Assembly (NCBI GenBank): GCA_965153355.1
Contig: OZ231127.1
Span: 71,300,001-71,364,000, forward strand
Direction: 5' to 3'
Length of the DNA: 64,000 nucleotides
Origin: Flaccisagitta enflata
Taxonomy: Eukaryota > Chaetognatha > Sagittoidea > Aphragmophora
Made by a program: the position numbers and the translations under genes. The notes beneath the pieces were generated by a model. It was not told the DNA's origin and did not search any database. It worked only from the letters and a program-made list of their open reading frames with translations. Each line of letters starts with the position of its first letter. Positions within the stretch are counted from its first letter, which is position 1. Below are positions 58,537 to 64,000 of this stretch, in pieces.

Positions 58537-58696
58537 AGTTGCGGACACGCAACTCTATAAGAGGCTTTGTCCGTCCGTCGGTCCGTCGGTCCGTTGGTCG
58601 GTCCGTCATGGTGATCGAGTTGGAAAGTGTGAAAAGGCGCATTTCCGCCCCTGCCCACCCGTCCGCAACTGGTATTGGCCGTGTATCCGGCCTTGT
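58537..58696 (+). mobile_element. F1 element, type D, all three arms carrying the same change
   Basis: AGTtGCGGACACGCaACT, ctataagaggctttgtccg, (GTCC)n, gtgatcgagttggaaagtg, gcatttccgcccctgcccac, ccGTCCGCaACT, ggtattGGCCGtgtatcCGGCCTTG-TT. The C-to-T in the first arm is matched by G-to-A in the second hairpin arm and in the internal arm. Confidence 0.95.
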
Positions 58697-58875
58697 TCAA
58701 ATATTTGATATAAATCTTTAAACTTTATGTATTTTCAAATTTGGATTGAATATTTATATTCTTAGTAAAATTTCCAATCATTTGATAGGTCGCACTATAC
58801 ATTTTTATGAAAAAATGAAATTTTCATTTTCTATGTCACCGTTATAAAAATTACAACGGTGGTCGCTAATATTGA

Positions 58876-59255
58876 CAGGCCTGATTTTAGTGATTTTTTA
58901 GACTGAGCCAGTCGGGCTCGCTCCCCACAATTTGACAGAGCCCGAGAGGAAAACCTTGAGCCCGGTAAAAATACTATACCAAACCTAATGATCATTTTTG
59001 TAATAGCAGCTACTGATTATATGATATAAGTCATAAAAAGATAAAGAACCACTATTAAAATGATTCAGTTAGTGAATAAATCGAAAAATGAGTCAAAACT
59101 TGATGATTTTTCAAATATTTCACTCAATCAGCTAGAGCGCTTTGAATCCATCCCAATGAGAGAGAGCCTACCGGGCTCAGAGCTTGCAAAATATGAGAGC
59201 CCGAGAGCAAAATAGAGAGCATCGGGCTCGCGGGCTCGCTCTAAAATCAGGCCTG
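58876..59255. mobile_element. hAT-like MITE (380 bp) with 8-bp target duplication
   Basis: Perfect terminal inverted repeats CAGGCCTGATTTTAG, flanked by the identical octamer AATATTGA (58868-58875 and 59256-59263). Subterminal gagcccgagag/cgggctcgctc motifs are repeated in both orientations. Confidence 0.93.
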
Positions 59256-59535
59256 AATATTGATGACGAATTAAAAGAGCATATATATCAAATGATTGGA
59301 AATTTCACCAGGAATATGAATCTTAAATCGCAATCTCAAAAAAGATAAACCCTTGAGATCTATGTATTAACATATAAGGAAATACGAGCTTTTGAATGGT
59401 TTTTGCAAAAAGTTTCAAGGGAAAATTTTTATTTATGGTGAACAGCAATTCCCCACTATCAATTGTACTTACTTATATAAGTCGCTCCTGCCGGGGATTT
59501 TTTTGAACTCATATCCAATTAAGGCCCACTGTGTT

Positions 59536-60185
59536 CAGGTAAAAAACACGCCGGGGGTCATGGACTCATGGTCAATGAGTCATGAGACGCCTAAGGCTAA
59601 GTAAAGGGCCACTGAGACCAAGACTTAGAGAAGGTGATGATTGATTATGACGACAACGACGACGATGATCATGATGGGGTCGGTGATGATGTTGCCAGAG
59701 GAGTGTATTTCGAAAACAGGAGTATCCAAGAAAGCTTTATCATATCTCGGTATTGGTTGCGAGCAAAAGATGGGAAGAATTTTATCTAATAGCAGCATGA
59801 TAAGCAATACAAGCAGCAATGCTTCTGAAGAATGTCTAACTAAAGTTTTGATAGACATTGACATTGACACTAACAATGTTCTATTAAAAATCTTTTGATA
59901 GAATAGTCGATACTAAAGAAAACGTATGTTCTGTAATGACCAAAAGCGATATGAAAAAAAGTTTCCTTCGACTTCACCATATTCCAAATAATACTCCCTA
60001 AGCATCAAGTCTAGACAACATCTGCCGAGGCGAAATAAGAGAGTTTAGACAAAAAAAGATTGGACGTGATAGACCACAAAAAGTAAATGTGGAGGAAAGA
60101 AAAGAAATGAAAAGAAAGAAACAGCTTGTGGTCAAAAAAGAGAATGATCGTAGTGGATCATCTCTCGCATCGTCGGTGATGGAAT
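59536..60185. other. No supported gene; possible M1 fragment
   Basis: Two overlapping frames of about 85 codons (59625-59898) lack recognisable domains. CAAGTCTAGACaACATCTgc at 60005-60024 matches the inverse of the M1 terminus with the final bases changed. Confidence 0.4.
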
Positions 60186-60188
60186 GAC

Positions 60189-60494
<306 letters not shown>

Positions 60495-60627
60495 TAGGAT
60501 GGATGGAGAGAGTGCAAATGAATGACCGACATAAACAGAGGCAGAGACAAAGATTGAGCGACACACAGAGACAGAGATTGAGTGGGCAGTTGAGAAATGG
60601 ACAAGAGTTGATAGAGTTTTAACGGCT

Positions 60628-61165
60628 GATACATTTGGCGGGTGTGGCCAATCTGTGAGACGGTTGTAGCCTATCTGTTGGATGGGTGTGGTCAATATGT
60701 GAGACGGTTGTAGCCTATCTGTTGGATGGGTGTGGTCAATATGTGAGAAGGTTGTAGCCTATCTGTTGGATGGGTGTGGTCAATATGTGAGATTGTTGTA
60801 GCTTATCTGTTGGGTGGGTGCGGTCAATATGTGAGACGGTTGTAGCCTATCTGTTGGATGGGTGTGGTCAATATGTGAGATTGTTGTAGCTTATCTGTTG
60901 GGTGGGTGCCGTCGATCTGTGAGACGGTTGTAGCCTATCTGTTGGATGAGTGTGGCCAATCTGTGAGATGGTTGTAGCCTATCTGTTGGATGGGTATGGT
61001 TATCATGTGAGACAGTTCTAGCCTATCTGTTGGATGGGTGTGGTCAATATGTGAAACGGTTGTAGCTTATCTGTCGGATGGGTGTGGTCAATCTGTGAGA
61101 CGGTTGTAGCTTATCTTTCAGATGGGTGTAGTCAATCTGTGAGATAGCTGTAGCCTATCTGTTGG
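60628..61165. repeat. 44-bp minisatellite, about 12 units
   Basis: gatgggtgtggtcaatatgt then gagacggttgtagcctatct and gttg, with modest divergence. A few units share the variant gattgttgtagcttatct, hinting at higher-order duplication. Confidence 0.95.
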
Positions 61166-61275
61166 ATGGATGGTTGGATGGATGGATGGATGGATGGATG
61201 GATGGATGGATGGATGGATGGATGGATGGATGGATGGATGGATGATTGGATGGATGGATGGATGGATGGATGTGG
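61147..61275. repeat. (GGAT)n microsatellite grown from the 44-bp unit
   Basis: gttggatgga in the last 44-bp unit runs directly into (GGAT)n. The 44-bp text (gtaagacggttgtagcagat) returns after it. Confidence 0.95.
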
Positions 61276-61514
61276 TCATTGGTCAATCTGTAAGACGGTT
61301 GTAGCAGATCTGTTGGATGGGTATACCTGAACTTGTGGCGATGGTAGCCAAATCATGGGGTGGGTGTGACTGAATTTGTGTGGTTTTTACCAAACCATTT
61401 AACATGTTGAGATCTTTTTTCTCTTGGTGTGACGAACCATGTGAGGGAAGAGCAGAGACCTAGTGGCAGTTCATGAGATTTCGTGTGGTGGGTTTGGAAA
61501 TACCATGCAACATA

Positions 61515-61788
<274 letters not shown>

Positions 61789-61849
61789 TGAGCGAAACGG
61801 AGGGGGAGGGGGGGTGAGCCGCAAAGCGATTCTCGTGGTGTCTTCTTAA

Positions 61850-62620
61850 GATTTGTTTTACCTAATGATCGGAAAAGCTTGAAATGTTAGTAAGAAATAG
61901 TCGGAATAGGTCTGAATGGGAAAAGAAGGCCGGCTATGGGAAGGAGGAGAAATGGAAAGAACGGGGAAGGAGAAGGAGGATGAGGAGGAGGAAAAGGTTG
62001 ATTGCAACTAAGGACTTAGTGTAATGATTTTCCTCTTTCACTCCCACCATTAGTCAATCGGGGAAATCGAGGAGACTAACTGAGAGGTCGCCCTTTTGTC
62101 TAGCTGATGAGACTGATAGTGATAAGAGCAAGACGATGGTGAGGTGGATGTCCATCAGAGGGGTTGAGGGGGCTGAGGGGCTGAAAGTGAGAAAAACAAA
62201 GACAAAAACACAGACTAAGTGATAAGAGCAAAATGATGGTGAGGTGGATGACCGTCAGGGGGGGGCGGTGGGGGGCTGAAAGGGACAAAGACTAGGACAA
62301 AAACAAAGACTAAGACCATGACAAAGACCAGGACAAAGGCTAGGACAAAGAAAAAGACAAGGACAAAGACAATGAGAAAACATCATTTTAACTTGCTGAT
62401 GAGTGATGTGACTGAGTGTGATAAGAGCCAGACGAGGTGGAGGGCCGTCAGAGGGAGGGGGCAGACAGGGAAGGAAACAGAAACTGAGTGGTTCAGAGTT
62501 GTTCAGATGTTGATAAGTGATTTTTTTTCAGCTAACATGCCACTTTGTTTGATGAAGTATACTAAGGGAGTATACTTAGCCCACGTAAATGTTAGTACCC
62601 ATACTTATAAATAGCACACA
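61850..62620. repeat. Degenerate minisatellite, about 105-bp unit, plus GACAAA tract
   Basis: gtgataagagcaa(g/a)a(c/t)gatgg then tgaggtggatg and (c/t)cgtcag occur near 62119, 62218 and 62418. A 12-bp acaaagactagg-type repeat lies at 62280-62372. Confidence 0.75.
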
Positions 62621-62935
62621 TTTCCACAGGGAGGAAGTTGCAGCTTGAACATACCCATGATCTTACCCATATGGTACCGTAACTTGTGCCTTACTATTCC
62701 GATTATGCGTCCTTTGCCTTATTGATTGATCTCTATTATTGAATGTTCAATATCTATTCATTGAAATTGCTGCTGCTGTACTCTTATTCATTGAAACAAC
62801 ACATTGCTAAGAGATTGTTTTAACGATCTATTGCTATATATGTGATATACTCTTCCATTTGCAGAACATAAACGACGGATGTGGATCAATTTCCTCACTT
62901 TATTCAATTGACACATCAATTTGTTTCTGTCTCAT
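62621..62935. other. No gene seen
   Basis: AT-rich. attcattgaaa occurs twice (62756, 62788). Nothing else recognised. Confidence 0.45.
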
Positions 62936-63172
62936 CTCACCCCTCCTCTTCTCCTTTCTTTTCCTCCTCTTCCCATTTCCCTCTCCCCTCTTCCCTCGTT
63001 CTTCCCTCTTCCCTATTTCTTCTTCCCTCTCCCCTTCTTCGCATTTCCCTCTTTCCTCTTTCTTCTTTGCTCTTTCCTCTTCCCCTTCCTCTCTTCCCTA
63101 TCCCCCTTTTCCCTCTCCCCTTCTTGGATTTTCCCTCTTTCCTCTTCCCTCTCCTTGCCCCTTCGTTCTTCA
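62936..63172. repeat. Pyrimidine-rich CCCTCTT low-complexity tract
   Basis: ttccctcttccc-type words on the + strand. Ser/Pro/Phe-rich frames are artefacts. Confidence 0.85.
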
Positions 63173-63465
63173 TACCAGGTCTTCCTCAATGGACCCAACA
63201 AAAACTGGCGCACATTTATTCTTATACTTGTAAACCGATTGTAGTTCTAGTTTTGTCAGTCTAACAAATGCAACTGCTGACTGCCTGTCTCAGTGTCTGT
63301 CTATCTAAAGATAATAATTGTTTTTGAAACTTTACTCGAAAGGGCCAATGGTGACCACTGAATTGCGTATTCGAGGGTTTAAATGATTATATACTGACAT
63401 ATTTGTTTATGAGTCTGAGTGTCTCGGTCTACTTGATACATTTAGTCGATGTGAAATCTGCGTTT
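63173..63465. other. No gene seen
   Basis: AT-rich sequence between the pyrimidine tract and an F1 copy. Confidence 0.45.
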
Positions 63466-63467
63466 TT

Positions 63468-63616
63468 AGTTGCGGACACGCATCTCTACACATTGCCGTG
63501 TCGGTCGGTCGGTCCGTCCGTCCATCCCAAATTGTTTTGATTGTGATCGGTTTTTGTATTATTGCCATGCCCCTGCCCAACCGTCCGCGACTGTCTTGTC
63601 GTGTATCCGGCTTTGT
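63468..63616 (+). mobile_element. F1 element, type A
   Basis: AGTtGCGGACACGCatCT, ctacacattgccgtgtcgg, (GGTC)n(GTCC)n, tgtgatcggtttttgtatta, GTCCGCGACT, tcgtgtatccGGCtTTG-TT. The outer hairpin is decayed while the internal arm is intact. Confidence 0.93.
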
Positions 63617-63794
63617 TTTTTCTAGCGAATCGGAGCACTGATAGTGGACTAGGACTGATACATGATATCCTCTAATGATAATATTTCCTTGCTTATCTCA
63701 TTCCCCTTTCTCTGTCTGGCTTTCTGGCTGTCTGTGTGTAAGTGCGTGTTTGTCTCTTTCATTGTGTGTCTCTGCCTGTCTGTGTCTCTGTTCG

Positions 63795-64000
<206 letters not shown>

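Larger units (their letters stand above)
58378..59535. mobile_element. Palindromic element carrying an F1 and a hAT MITE
   Basis: Outer inverted repeats CACAGTGGGCCTTAATgGGA and its inverse extend about 40 bp with few mismatches (58378-58420, 59493-59535). Inner arms also pair: ccaatcatttgata (58775) with tatcaaatgattgg (59287), and ctctttgaaagttttttaca (58490) with the 59400-59420 region. Without the F1 (58537-58696) and hAT (58876-59255) insertions it is about 620 bp. Target duplication not identified. Confidence 0.8.

Noticed and set aside
59625-59898. Overlapping frames of about 85 codons on both strands
   Set aside because: No recognisable domain; the start lies in a GAC/GAT-rich stretch.

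Overview
This 64 kb window is eukaryotic nuclear DNA with no protein-coding gene that I can support. The long open frames are translations of microsatellites (Cys-Val, His-Thr, Arg-Glu, Ser-Leu, Lys-Glu runs) or short random frames in AT-rich DNA. I see no rRNA, no intact tRNA, no CRISPR array and no operon-like layout. Short (CCCTAA)n/(TTAGGG)n blocks at 41.57-41.93 kb fit an organism with TTAGGG-type telomeres (animals, many fungi, several protists). I cannot name the species. The density of simple repeats and small non-autonomous elements suggests a large, repeat-rich genome or a heterochromatic, gene-free stretch of one.

The window has four interleaved layers. (1) Microsatellites and minisatellites: GA/CT, CA/GT, GAAA, GACA, GAA, CATT, GGAT, an 8-bp array and units of about 20-105 bp. 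(2) Family 1 (F1), more than 30 copies or fragments of a compact element of about 150-200 bp on both strands. Written in + orientation it starts T-run|AGTCGCG..CGCGACTCTA, has a body with (GGTC/GGTN)n, then CTGCCCAaCCG and a second CGCGACT arm, and ends CCGTGTATCCGGCCTTG|TT. Body types are called here A (accttgccgtgtcgg), B (cgctttgtcgg, with a second CTGCCCA box), C (aagccacttttcgg) and D (ggctttgtcc, with gttggaaagtg). (3) Family 2 (F2), eight copies of about 450-940 bp. It starts TTTTTGGGCAGCGGCCCC-hairpin-GATGACCTATG, has a core of about 20-21-bp tandem repeats, then the inverted copy of the left arm, and a right tail. The common tail ends ACGCTTTTGCGACTATT and the variant tail ends CCATGTGCGATCC. 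One copy is an F2/F1 chimera. (4) Classical cut-and-paste non-autonomous elements: several TA-flanked palindromic MITEs (one with two near-complete copies and a fragment) and two hAT-like elements with perfect 8-bp target duplications.

Layout: 0-8 kb, GA/CT/CA arrays, a CCTT array split by two F2 copies, minisatellites. 8-12.5 kb, F1 copies, one of which (10722-12245) has grown to 1.5 kb by internal tandem expansion. 12.5-24 kb, F2, CA and GAA arrays, five F1 copies, and a 92-bp array interrupted by F1. 24-36 kb, minisatellite, a 576-bp segmental duplication, four small MITE-like elements, CATT array. 36-39.2 kb, dense F1 cluster. 39.8-42.6 kb, the chimera and two abutting F2 copies with telomeric repeats inside one. 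43-50 kb, F1 copies, two palindromic MITEs (one nested in F1), F2. 50-52 kb, hAT-like element carrying a tandem duplication and an F1 copy. 52-64 kb, microsatellites, MITEs, a tRNA-like relic, an 824-bp F2 and a three-level nest.

The most interesting signal is F1. Its three GC-rich arms (two terminal, one internal) stay mutually complementary across subtypes: GGAC always goes with GTCC, and GTGC with GCAC, even when the body type is exchanged. F1 (read in reverse) and common-tail F2 copies also share a GCGACTA terminus, carry copy-specific tandem repeats, insert at T-runs and often sit inside tandem arrays. These traits recall Helentron-associated elements, but that placement is inference.
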